Shown here: positions 1 through 9,394 of the stretch, in pieces
How positions within the stretch are numbered: position 1 is the first letter of the stretch
Layout: the number at the start of each line of letters is the position of its first letter
NCBI GenBank assembly: GCA_947629465.1
Contig: CANRDZ010000004.1
Span: forward strand, 1-36,316
Length of the DNA stretch: 36,316 bases
Direction of reading: 5' to 3'
Origin: an uncultured Bacilli bacterium
GTDB lineage: Bacteria > Bacillota_I > Bacilli_A > RF39 > UBA660
Position numbers and translations under genes: made by a program
Notes under the pieces: generated by a model
The model's database searches: none
What the model saw: the letters and a program-made list of their open reading frames with translations, nothing else
Told to the model about the DNA's origin: nothing

Positions 1-273
1 ACTGTATTACCTTGATAATCTTTGCATACTGATTTTGTTGTATTCAAAAAATATCCTTGCGTTGGAAACGTTGTATCGGTTGTTAAGGTATGATCCCCTT
101 TACCCATATTTTGTTCTTTATATATTGCAAATTGTTTATTTAAAGTTTTTTTCTGTCTATGTATCTCTACTTCATTTAAAGTATTATTTCTTATTTTAGT
201 TATTGGTATTATTAATAATAGTATTAATAATAACCCCCCCCCATACGAACATTATTTTGCTTTTATTTCTCAT
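1..273 (-). pseudogene. 5' part of a candidate phase-variable membrane-anchored/surface protein, out of frame at a G9 tract; gene runs off the left edge
   Basis: Minus strand from ATG at 273 reads MRNKSKIMFVWGG then, with the 9-G tract, shifts to a stop soon after. Removing one G gives MRNKSKIMFVWGGLLLILLLIIPITKIRNNTLNEVEIHRQKKTLNKQFAIYKEQNMGKGDHTLTTDTTFPTQGYFLNTTKSVCKDYQGNTV, open to the window edge: basic N-terminus, hydrophobic segment, extracellular-like tail. Confidence 0.55.
234..242. repeat. C9 (minus strand G9) mononucleotide tract
   Basis: Nine consecutive C in very AT-rich DNA: ...aataa ccccccccc atacg...; longest G/C homopolymer noticed in the window. Confidence 0.95.
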
Positions 274-336
274 AGACTATCTTTCTCTTTCTATCTTAAT
301 TAAAGTTTATTATTTTTTACTTCCTTTGTCAACATA

Positions 337-366
337 AAAAATGTGAAGTTTTAATTTCACATTTAA
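337..366 (-). terminator. intrinsic terminator after tex
   Basis: Minus strand AAATGTGAA-attaaaac-TTCACATTTTTT: stem plus U-tract immediately after the tex stop. Confidence 0.7.
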
Positions 367-2513
367 ATAACTTCTTTTAAACTTAAAGATACTTTTTGTT
401 TTTCTAAATTAACATCATCAACATAAACATCTATTATATCTCCAACTGATAATACTTCGCTTGGATGCTTTATATAATTATTGCTAATTTTTGATATATG
501 AATTAAACCATCATTTTTTATTCCTATATCAACAAAAGCTCCGAAATCAACAACATTTCTTACCGTTCCTTGTAATTTCATTCCAACTTTTAAATCTTCT
601 AAATGAAGTATATCTTTTTTTAAGATTGGCATTGGTAATTTATCTCTTGGATCTCTATTAGGTCTCATTAAACATTCTATAATATCCTCTAATGTATATT
701 GATCAATATTTAATTTTTTAATTAATTCTTGTTTATTTATATTTTCTAATTTTTTTTCTATTTCTTTTGTCCCAATAAGTGATAATGGAATTTTTAAATA
801 ATCTAATAATTTAAACGTTATATCATAACTTTCTGGATGTATACTAGTAATATCTAAAATATTATCACTATTTTGAATTCTTAAAAAACCAATAGCTTGT
901 TCATATGCTTTATCATTTAATAATTTCTTATTTAATAATTCACTACGATTTTTAAAGGCACCATATGTATCTCTAAACTTTATAATTTTATCAATTGTTG
1001 GTTTAGTTAAACCAGAAATATACTTTAATATAGAAGGTGATGCTGTATTTAAATTAACCCCTATTTGATTTACAACTTTTTCTACTATAAAATTTAAACT
1101 TGTTTTTAATTTTTTATCATTAACATCATGTTGATATAATCCAACCCCAATACTTTCTGGTTCTATTTTAACTAATTCTGATAAAGGATCTGCTAATCTT
1201 CTTCCTATAGATATTGCACTTCTTTCTTCAACATGAAGATTAGGAAATTCTTTAATAGCAAGATCACTTGCAGAATATACTGATGCTCCAGCTTCATTAA
1301 CAATTATATATTCTACTTCTCTTTTAGACTCTTTAATAACATTGGCTATAAAACTTTCTGATTCTCTTGATGCTGTACCATTTCCAATAGCAATAATATC
1401 TATTTTGTATTCATCTATTAATTTTAAAACTGTTTCTTTACTTTTTTCATATTCACATTTTGGTTCATGAGGATAAATAACCGCTATTTTAAGAAGTTTT
1501 CCAGTCTTATCTAAAACAGCTAATTTACAACCAGTACGATAGGCTGGATCAAAACCTAATATTACTTTTTCTTTTATTGGATGTTGCATTAATAATTTTT
1601 CTAAATTATCACTAAAATTATTAATAGCGACATCTTCAGCTTTTTCTTTTAATTCACTTCTTATTTCTCTTTCAATAGATGGAGCAATTAATCTTTTATA
1701 GCTATCTAATATAGATTCATTTACTATATTAACTAATTCTAAATTATTGGTATTCTTTATAATTTTACTTTTTAAATAATCTAAAATAATTTTTTCATCA
1801 ATATCAATACTTACTGATAAAACATTTTCTGATTCTCCTCGATTAATTGCTAATACTCTATACATTTTTATATATTTTATTAATTCTTTAAAATCATAAT
1901 ACATTTCATAAGTTTTATATTCATCTTGAGCATTTTTTTTCTTTTTACTTGTTAAAAAGCCATTATAATAAGTTAAAGATCTTATTTTACTTCTAAAAGA
2001 TGCATTATCACTTATCCATTCGGCAATTATATATTTTGCTCCCATTAAAGCATCTTCAACACTTTTTACATTTTCATTTAAATATTTTAAAGCAATATCT
2101 TTTATATTATTAACGTTAAAACTCATAATTATTTTAGCTAATGGCTCTAATCCATTTTTTATAGCTTCCGTAGCTTTAGTTTTCTTTTTTTCTTTAAAAG
2201 GACGATAAATATCTTCTAATTCTATTAATTTAGTTGCATTACCAATCGCTTTTATAATATCTTCAGTTAATAATCCTTTTTCATCTATTAATCTTTTAAC
2301 TTCTTCTTTTCTTTTTTCTAAATTTACTTGATAAGTATATTCATTTTCAATACTTCTTATTTGCATTTCATCTAAATTACCAGTAATTTCTTTACGATAT
2401 CTAGCAATAAAAGGAATCGTATTACCATCTTCAAGTAAACTTAATGTATTTTTAATACTTTTGATACTAATATTTAAATTATTAGCTAATTCTGTAATTA
2501 TTTTTTCATTCAT
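363..2513 (-). CDS. tex: Tex-like RNA-binding transcription accessory protein with C-terminal S1 domain
   Basis: 716 aa; GFDPAYRTGCKLAVLD, IGNGTASRESESF, S1 domain VGMKLQGTVRNVVDFGAFVDIGIKNDGLIHIS. Confidence 0.95.
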   Translation of the reverse strand: MNEKIITELANNLNISIKSIKNTLSLLEDGNTIPFIARYRKEITGNLDEMQIRSIENEYTYQVNLEKRKEEVKRLIDEKGLLTEDIIKAIGNATKLIELEDIYRPFKEKKKTKATEAIKNGLEPLAKIIMSFNVNNIKDIALKYLNENVKSVEDALMGAKYIIAEWISDNASFRSKIRSLTYYNGFLTSKKKKNAQDEYKTYEMYYDFKELIKYIKMYRVLAINRGESENVLSVSIDIDEKIILDYLKSKIIKNTNNLELVNIVNESILDSYKRLIAPSIEREIRSELKEKAEDVAINNFSDNLEKLLMQHPIKEKVILGFDPAYRTGCKLAVLDKTGKLLKIAVIYPHEPKCEYEKSKETVLKLIDEYKIDIIAIGNGTASRESESFIANVIKESKREVEYIIVNEAGASVYSASDLAIKEFPNLHVEERSAISIGRRLADPLSELVKIEPESIGVGLYQHDVNDKKLKTSLNFIVEKVVNQIGVNLNTASPSILKYISGLTKPTIDKIIKFRDTYGAFKNRSELLNKKLLNDKAYEQAIGFLRIQNSDNILDITSIHPESYDITFKLLDYLKIPLSLIGTKEIEKKLENINKQELIKKLNIDQYTLEDIIECLMRPNRDPRDKLPMPILKKDILHLEDLKVGMKLQGTVRNVVDFGAFVDIGIKNDGLIHISKISNNYIKHPSEVLSVGDIIDVYVDDVNLEKQKVSLSLKEVI

Positions 2514-4710
2514 TATTATATACTCTTTCTATTAATTTTATTGTTTCATTATAATTTTCATCTAATAATTCAAGACGAAAATTCTTAACCCCTAATCTTT
2601 TTAAAAGATTTATTTTATCTAATAAATTATTTTTATAAGTATTTAAAATAGTTGTACTATGATTTAAAATATTACTGTCTATTCTATAATAAGAATTATT
2701 TCGATCTTTTAAATAATATTTATTATTACTCATACATATATTACATTTGTCTTTATTATTTATTAGAGTATTTAAAGGACAATACTTCATAATCATTAAC
2801 TCTATATTACCATATAAATATACTTCTATACTGTCTTTATTTTCTGTATTATTAATAATATCTTTTATATTATCTATATTGCATTCTGGTGATAGACAAA
2901 TTATATTACTATATTTTTTTAAATAATCTAAAGTATAATGATTTGTTACATTTAAAAAATAGTCAACATTTTTATTTTTATATTTATTTAAGCTCGCAAT
3001 ATCTGTAACTAATAAATTATTATAATTTTCATTATGGTTTATTTCATCTCTTAAAATTCGATAACATAAATTATTTTTTAATAATTTTTTGTTAATAACT
3101 ATAATGTTTTCAACATTTTTGAAAAGACATGCTTTTAATTGTTCTTCAGTTCTAACTAAAACACTTAATCCAACAACTTTAGTTTCTCTTGCTTTTTCTT
3201 TTTGATATTCTTTTTCAATATATTTTGTTTTTTTATTTTCTCTTTCATTTTTTAATTTATCTAAAGCTTTTCTTCTTAAATCATTTAAAATACTAATAGG
3301 AATAAAAATATTTTCATCCATTATTATTTCTATATTATTTATAATAAAGGGAGTATTCCCACACTTTCTTAATGATTGCTCAATTCTTTCTTTACTTAAA
3401 GCAGCCGTTTTTGATTCTAAAACTAAATAATTATTATTTAAAGTAATATTAAATAAACCATCATTTATTTTTATTTCTAAAAGTTTATTTATTTTAGCTT
3501 CTAATATAATATTAATAGGTATTTTTTTAATTACATTATCATCATTTTTTACTAATGGATTTGTTAATAATACTTCATCTAATTCTTTTAAATTAATGAA
3601 ATTATCTAAATAAATAATATCGTCTTTTTTACCTTTACTTATTAAATTATTATTTTTATCATACATATAGTTAATAGTTAAACCTAAAGAATTTTTTTTA
3701 AATCTTATGCTTTCAAATTGTTTTAACTCATGACTTAATTTTATTTTAATTTTCTTTTTGGTAACTTCTGTTACCTTACCAATAGATACTCCCATATGAT
3801 TTGGGGCTTTAAGATTTATAATATCTTTTTCATTAAATAAATAACCGTTAGTATATTCACGATTAAAAATGGCTTTTAATAAAAATAAATCTTCATCAGA
3901 CGTTTTTAATTCTTTCCCATTTTCATATTTTTGCATTAAATTTTTATAAATTTTAGTAACTATACCAACATAAGCTGCACTTTTCATTCGGCCTTCAATT
4001 TTAAAACATTTTATATTACTGTCCATTAACTGTTTAAAATTATCAATGGTACATAAATCTTTTGGACTTAATAAATAATCTCCTTTAGTTTTAATTAAAT
4101 TATTATTTTCATATAACTTATAAGGTAATCTACACATTCCAGCACATTCACCACGATTACCACTTCTTCCTAAAATAGCTGATGAAAATAAACATTGCCC
4201 ACTATAAGAGACACAAAGTGAACCATGAATAAATACTTCTTTTTCTAAAGTAGTATTTATATTATTTATATAATCAAGAGGTAATTCTCTTGCAAAAACT
4301 ACTCGTTTAACACCTAATTCTTTTAAAAAAGATAGTGATTCAGATGAATGATTATGCATTTGAGTTGAGGCATGAATTTCTAGATTAGGAAGAGTTTGAT
4401 GAACTAAATTAATTAAGCCAATATCTTGCATAATAAGGGCATCTACACCAATTTTATGAAGGTTTTTTATATATGATAATACTTCTTCAATTTCATTTTC
4501 ATAAATTAAAGTATTAACTGTAATATAAATTTTAACCCCATATAAATGACATAATTTAGTTGCATTTAAAATTTCTTCTAAAGTAAAATTGTTGGCAAAA
4601 GCACGAGCTCCAAATTTTTTACCACCAAGGTATACAGCATCAGCTCCATTATTTATTGCCGCAATTAAAGATGGATAATCTCCAACAGGTACTAATAATT
4701 CATGCTTCAT
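2506..4710 (-). CDS. peptidase U32 family protein (RlhA/YrrO-like)
   Basis: MKHELLVPVGDYPSLIAAINNGADAVYLGGKKFGARAFA and FIHGSLCVSYSGQCLFSSAILGRSGNRGECAGMCRLPY are U32 hallmarks; start moved to the internal ATG at 4710. Confidence 0.92.
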   Translation of the reverse strand: MKHELLVPVGDYPSLIAAINNGADAVYLGGKKFGARAFANNFTLEEILNATKLCHLYGVKIYITVNTLIYENEIEEVLSYIKNLHKIGVDALIMQDIGLINLVHQTLPNLEIHASTQMHNHSSESLSFLKELGVKRVVFARELPLDYINNINTTLEKEVFIHGSLCVSYSGQCLFSSAILGRSGNRGECAGMCRLPYKLYENNNLIKTKGDYLLSPKDLCTIDNFKQLMDSNIKCFKIEGRMKSAAYVGIVTKIYKNLMQKYENGKELKTSDEDLFLLKAIFNREYTNGYLFNEKDIINLKAPNHMGVSIGKVTEVTKKKIKIKLSHELKQFESIRFKKNSLGLTINYMYDKNNNLISKGKKDDIIYLDNFINLKELDEVLLTNPLVKNDDNVIKKIPINIILEAKINKLLEIKINDGLFNITLNNNYLVLESKTAALSKERIEQSLRKCGNTPFIINNIEIIMDENIFIPISILNDLRRKALDKLKNERENKKTKYIEKEYQKEKARETKVVGLSVLVRTEEQLKACLFKNVENIIVINKKLLKNNLCYRILRDEINHNENYNNLLVTDIASLNKYKNKNVDYFLNVTNHYTLDYLKKYSNIICLSPECNIDNIKDIINNTENKDSIEVYLYGNIELMIMKYCPLNTLINNKDKCNICMSNNKYYLKDRNNSYYRIDSNILNHSTTILNTYKNNLLDKINLLKRLGVKNFRLELLDENYNETIKLIERVYNNE

Positions 4711-5356
4711 ATTTAAAAGTCTCCCAAATACCACCTTGTGGTAATAATTTAAAATCCATTATTTCATCTTTTACAGGATGTTTAAATTTAATGTGATAAG
4801 CAAATAGAGCAATTTGTTTCTTATCTTTTCTTCCATATAATTGATCACCATATAGGGAATAACCTCTACTTTTAAATTGTAATCTAATTTGATGATGACG
4901 TCCTGTTATTAAATTTACTTTAACTAAACTTAAATTATTTTTATTTTCAATTACTTCATATTCTAATTTGGCATATTTGCCATTTTCTTTATTAGATATT
5001 ACACTTATTTCATCTTTTTTTAAAATATAATCTTCCATTATACCTTTACCTTTTAAATTACCATGACAAATAAGTAAATATTCTTTAATCATTTCATGAT
5101 TACTAATAATTTTAGATAATCTACTTGCAGATTTACTAGTTTTGGCATAAACCATTATACCTCCAACTGGACGGTCTAATCTATGAACTAATCCTAAATA
5201 AACATTACCTGGTTTATGATATTTTTCTTTAATATAGCTTTTAAGCATATTAAGTAAATCTAAATCTTTTGTATAATCACTTTGACATAATACATTAGGT
5301 TCTTTTAAAACTACTATAATATGATTGTCTTCATATAAAATATTTAATTTATTCAT
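4700..5356 (-). CDS. RluA-family pseudouridine synthase
   Basis: LGLVHRLDRPVGGIMVYAKT (HRLD motif), LITGRHHQIRLQF. Confidence 0.93.
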   Translation of the reverse strand: MNKLNILYEDNHIIVVLKEPNVLCQSDYTKDLDLLNMLKSYIKEKYHKPGNVYLGLVHRLDRPVGGIMVYAKTSKSASRLSKIISNHEMIKEYLLICHGNLKGKGIMEDYILKKDEISVISNKENGKYAKLEYEVIENKNNLSLVKVNLITGRHHQIRLQFKSRGYSLYGDQLYGRKDKKQIALFAYHIKFKHPVKDEIMDFKLLPQGGIWETFKYEA

Positions 5357-6200
5357 TTGTAACACGACCTGTTATTCCACATGGTAAATATAAATTAGAA
5401 TTTGTAATAGGCAAACATAAATCATCTACTAAAATATTTTGTTTAGGAAAATTTATTTTTAAAATATTTTCTAATGATATGTTAGGTAAATTAGTTGAAT
5501 AAGTATTTATAATTAAAAATAAAAAATCATCTGTTAATAATTCTTTACATAATTTAAGAAGGTCTTCTAAATCATTTTCTAAACTCCAAACTTCTCCATT
5601 TACTCCTCTTCCATAACTAGGAGGATCCATGATAATTGCATCATATTTATTTCCTCTTCTAATTTCTCTTTTAACAAATTTAAAAACATCATCAACTAAA
5701 TAACGGACACTTTTATCTTCTAAATGATTTAGTTTAACATTTTCTTTAGCCCATTCAATCATTCCTTTAGATGAATCAACATGAGTAACACTAGCTCCAG
5801 CATATAGACACGCTACAGTTGAGGCCCCAGTATAAGCAAATAAATTTAATACTTTAATATTCTTTTTAGCTTTTTTTATTTTTTCCATTTCAAAATCCCA
5901 ATTACTGGCTTGTTCAGGAAATAAGCCGGTATGTTTAAAGCCCATTTCTTTAATTAAAAATTTTAAATTTTGATAATTAATAACCCAAGATTCTGGTGTT
6001 TTTAATTTATTCTCCCAATGGCCTCCACCAGAATTACTACGATAATATATAGCATTTATTTTATAATCTAAAAAATCGCCTAAATCCCAAGTAACAACAG
6101 GATCTGGACGAAGTAAAAGAATATTTTTCCAATTTTCAAGTTTCATTCCTTTACTTGCTTTTAATATTTTATAATCTTGCCAATTATTACTAACTAACAT
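5349..6200 (-). CDS. class I SAM-dependent methyltransferase, RlmI/RlmK-like
   Basis: VLNLFAYTGASTVACLYAGASVTHVDSSKGMIEWAKEN; IIMDPPSYGRG. Confidence 0.88.
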   Translation of the reverse strand: MLVSNNWQDYKILKASKGMKLENWKNILLLRPDPVVTWDLGDFLDYKINAIYYRSNSGGGHWENKLKTPESWVINYQNLKFLIKEMGFKHTGLFPEQASNWDFEMEKIKKAKKNIKVLNLFAYTGASTVACLYAGASVTHVDSSKGMIEWAKENVKLNHLEDKSVRYLVDDVFKFVKREIRRGNKYDAIIMDPPSYGRGVNGEVWSLENDLEDLLKLCKELLTDDFLFLIINTYSTNLPNISLENILKINFPKQNILVDDLCLPITNSNLYLPCGITGRVTNE

Positions 6201-6361
6201 AATACCACCAAATTTATTATACTAATAAAAGATCTAAATCTCAATTAGATTTTATTTCTTAAATAGTTAGTTTTTTTAAATTTAAAAAACTATTTATCAA
6301 AACAAATATAAGTTGTTTAAATAAATAGTTATATTCTATATTAAATCATTTAAAATTATAT

Positions 6362-7252
6362 TTAATTATTAATTTTAGAAATATTGCTTACAGCGTGAAT
6401 GCCATCTGATGCTGCTGTTATTAATTGATATATATCTTTTTTAATAACATCTCCAATTGCATAAACGCCTTCAATTTTAGTTTCGAAATTTTCATTTACT
6501 ATTATATGCCCTTGTAAATTAGTTATATTTAAATCTTTTACTAAATCTGTATTAGGTCTATATCCTATATAAATAAATACTCCTTTAACATTAAGTCTTG
6601 TATCATTGTCTAATAGAACACTTTCTATTTTACCATCTACTTCTTTATATTCTTTAATATTAACGCCATATATTATTTCAATTTTAGGGTTATTTATAAC
6701 TTTATCAACTAATACATCTTCTCCTTTAAATCCTGTTTTACGATTTAAAATATATACTTTATGGCAAATATTAGCTAAATATAATGACTCTTGTAAAGCA
6801 CTATTTCCACTTCCCACTACTGCCACATCACTGTCTTTATAAAAAGCACCATCACACGTAGCACAAGTACTAATTCCTCTTCCAAGTAAATCTTTTTCAT
6901 TATCTAGACCTAAATATTTTGGTTTAGTTCCTGTCGCAATAATAATATTATTAGCTTTATATTCACCTAAATTGGTTGTTACTATTTTTATTTCATTTTC
7001 AATTTTTAAAGAAATAACTTCTTCAAATTTATAGGGAATTTGTAATTCTTTTACTTGATTAAATAATATTTCAGCAAAATCACTACCTTTTATATTTATA
7101 AGACCTGGATAATTACTAATTTTTTCAATATTATTAAGCATACCTCCAGGCATTCCTTTATCAATTAGTAAAACATTTAAATTACCTCTTTTAGCATATA
7201 TGCCAGCAGTTATTCCTCCAATACCCATACCAATAACAATTAAATCATACAT
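6362..7252 (-). CDS. trxB: thioredoxin reductase-family flavoprotein
   Basis: N-terminal FAD motif GMGIGGITAGIYAKRG, active-site CATCDGAFYKD, second Rossmann GSGNSALQ, C-terminal YAIGDV. Confidence 0.9.
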   Translation of the reverse strand: MYDLIVIGMGIGGITAGIYAKRGNLNVLLIDKGMPGGMLNNIEKISNYPGLINIKGSDFAEILFNQVKELQIPYKFEEVISLKIENEIKIVTTNLGEYKANNIIIATGTKPKYLGLDNEKDLLGRGISTCATCDGAFYKDSDVAVVGSGNSALQESLYLANICHKVYILNRKTGFKGEDVLVDKVINNPKIEIIYGVNIKEYKEVDGKIESVLLDNDTRLNVKGVFIYIGYRPNTDLVKDLNITNLQGHIIVNENFETKIEGVYAIGDVIKKDIYQLITAASDGIHAVSNISKINN

Positions 7253-7281
7253 TTTTGTAATCCCTCTCTATTCACAATATT

Positions 7282-8073
7282 TTATGCTTCATTATATAAA
7301 TCTTCAAATTTTCCTTTACGAGATAAAACAATAAAAATAACAAGACCAGTAACGAAAAGGACTATTGAAACTAGTTGAGCCACTCTAAAACCACCAAGCA
7401 TTAATGAATCTGTACGCATTGCTTCAATAAAAAATCTTCCTACTGAATAATACATCATATATAAACAAGTAAGTTGGCCTCTTTTTAAATGAGGTATTCT
7501 TCTTACAAAAAGTAAAATAATAAAGCCGATTAAACAATATATACTTTCATAAAAGAATGTAGGTTGATAATAAACATTGCCAATTTTCATTCCTTCAATT
7601 ACTTTTTCAGGAATATGTAATTCTTTTAAATGATAATAGGTAGTCGCAGCACCATGCGCTTCACCATTAAAGAAATTACCCCATCTACCTATTGCTTGAC
7701 CTAATAAAAGGGGAACTACAACTATATCTGTTATTTTAAAAGGATTAACATCATGGAATTTTGAATAATAATACAGAGTAATAAAGCCCGCTATTATGCC
7801 TCCATGAATAGCAAGTCCTCCTTCCCATACTTTAAAAACATCAAAAACATTTTCACTATAAAATTGAAAATTAAATAAACAATAATATATTCTTGCTCCA
7901 ACTAAACCAAAGACAATAACCCAAAAAAATAAATTAACAATAAATTCGGTTGGATAATTGAATTTTTTAGCTTCTTTAAAAATAATAAAAAATCCTAAAA
8001 CGATTGCAATTAATAACATAATTGAATACCATCTAATTTCTATATTATATATTGTAAATGCAACTGGATTCAT
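7282..8073 (-). CDS. lgt: prolipoprotein diacylglyceryl transferase
   Basis: NPVAFTIYNIEIRWYS, GQAIGRWGNFFNGEAHG, FYESIYCLIGF; RBS GGGTGAT precedes ATG at 8073. Confidence 0.95.
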   Translation of the reverse strand: MNPVAFTIYNIEIRWYSIMLLIAIVLGFFIIFKEAKKFNYPTEFIVNLFFWVIVFGLVGARIYYCLFNFQFYSENVFDVFKVWEGGLAIHGGIIAGFITLYYYSKFHDVNPFKITDIVVVPLLLGQAIGRWGNFFNGEAHGAATTYYHLKELHIPEKVIEGMKIGNVYYQPTFFYESIYCLIGFIILLFVRRIPHLKRGQLTCLYMMYYSVGRFFIEAMRTDSLMLGGFRVAQLVSIVLFVTGLVIFIVLSRKGKFEDLYNEA

Positions 8074-8245
8074 AATATCACCCATATTAATTATAAAACA
8101 AAAAAAGTTACCTGTGAATACAAAGATTCTAATTTTGAAATAATATTTCTTCTTTTTGATAAATTTTACTTATTATCATATTTTATTTCAATATTTATAA
8201 ATTTTTAAGCCCATGTTATACTAATTATTGAAAGGAATGATTCTA

Positions 8246-9301
8246 ATGAAAAAAAAATATTATTTTATATTTTCGTCATTTATTGGAATTATAAGTTTAA
8301 TTTATACTAATATTATAAATGTTAGTCATTTAATTAATTTGGAAGTAGAAAATGTTAAAAATTTTTTAAATGAAGATTTATTAAATAAAATAAGTAATCC
8401 AATGTATTATTATTTTTTAGCATGTATAGGTATTTTAATTTTTTTAGCAATAATTATAATTTTTATATCCAAAAAAGAAGAAAAATATAGAACTTTTTTA
8501 ATTGTAGTTTCAATTATTTTATTTTTTATCTCTAGTAATAATATTCTTCTATTAATACCATTAATTAATTTATATTTTATTTCAGCTATTCCTAAAATTA
8601 GTAAGGCAAAAAAAGAAATACCTATTATAGAAAATAATTTAATAACTAAAAAAGATATTTTAAAATGTCTACTATTAATTATTATTTATATAGGAATAAA
8701 TTTCTTTTTAGGAAAAATAATACTTAAAATAATTAATATTAATTCAACTAATTTTAGAATTATTTTTAATATTTCGGTTGATATTTTTTTATTTATTTTT
8801 ACTATTATATTATTTTATAAAGAGTTAATAAATGATTTTAAAATATTTTTTAAAAATTTTAGTAGTTATATTAATTTTATCTTAAAAAATTATGGATTAT
8901 TACTTTTAGCTAACATTGGTGTTTCTCTTTTAATTACCTTATTTACAAAAGAATTTGGAACAAGTCAAAATCAAATAAGTTTAAATCAACTCCCATTTTG
9001 GTATTTATTTCCAGCGGCTTCTATATATGCTCCTATTGTTGAGGAAGTTGTTTTTCGAGGTTGTTTTAGAAAACTTATTAAAAATGACTATTTATTCCTT
9101 TTATTATCTGCTGTATCTTTTGGCCTACTTCATACTGTTGGTCAAGAAGCTAATTTACTAAATACTATTCTTTATTCTCTTCCATATATTGGGATGGGTT
9201 ATGTTTTAGCTAATACTTATAAAAAATCTAATAATATAGCTACTAATATCTCACTTCATTTTTTAAACAATTTTTTAAGCTGTATGATTAATTTTTTATA
9301 A
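8246..9301 (+). CDS. CPBP-family intramembrane metalloprotease
   Basis: Multiple hydrophobic segments; EEVVFRG motif 1, FGLLHTV motif, C-terminal LHFLNN; RBS AAAGGA before ATG 8246. Confidence 0.88.
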   Translation: MKKKYYFIFSSFIGIISLIYTNIINVSHLINLEVENVKNFLNEDLLNKISNPMYYYFLACIGILIFLAIIIIFISKKEEKYRTFLIVVSIILFFISSNNILLLIPLINLYFISAIPKISKAKKEIPIIENNLITKKDILKCLLLIIIYIGINFFLGKIILKIININSTNFRIIFNISVDIFLFIFTIILFYKELINDFKIFFKNFSSYINFILKNYGLLLLANIGVSLLITLFTKEFGTSQNQISLNQLPFWYLFPAASIYAPIVEEVVFRGCFRKLIKNDYLFLLLSAVSFGLLHTVGQEANLLNTILYSLPYIGMGYVLANTYKKSNNIATNISLHFLNNFLSCMINFL

Positions 9302-9331
9302 GCATTCTATTAAATTTTCTTTAATTATATC

Positions 9332-9372
9332 AAAATAAAAGTATACACTTTTTTTGGTACACTTTTATTTTA
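9332..9372. terminator. bidirectional intrinsic terminator between convergent CPBP and uvrA genes
   Basis: AAAATAAAAGT...ACTTTTATTTT inverted repeat with flanking A/T tracts. Confidence 0.65.
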
Positions 9373-9394
9373 CTACTCCATTTTCTCTCATTTT

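Noticed and set aside
2506-4710. Possible TGA recoding (Mycoplasma code 4)
   Set aside because: U32 and RluA genes end in TGA at sensible operon overlaps and Trp codons in conserved motifs are TGG; ORFs are intact under code 11.
6238-6361. AT-rich inverted repeats between the methyltransferase and trxB (AAATAGTT...AACTATTT)
   Set aside because: Most likely an ordinary terminator/promoter spacer; too low in complexity to support more.
6606-6842. Plus-strand ORF (78 aa) opposite trxB; likewise 7958-8143, 9678-9953, 10326-10517, 13091-13351, 13397-13597, 20203-20451, 26038-26244 and 34009-34218
   Set aside because: They lie wholly or largely antisense or in alternate frame to well-supported genes, with low-complexity composition and no recognisable motifs.
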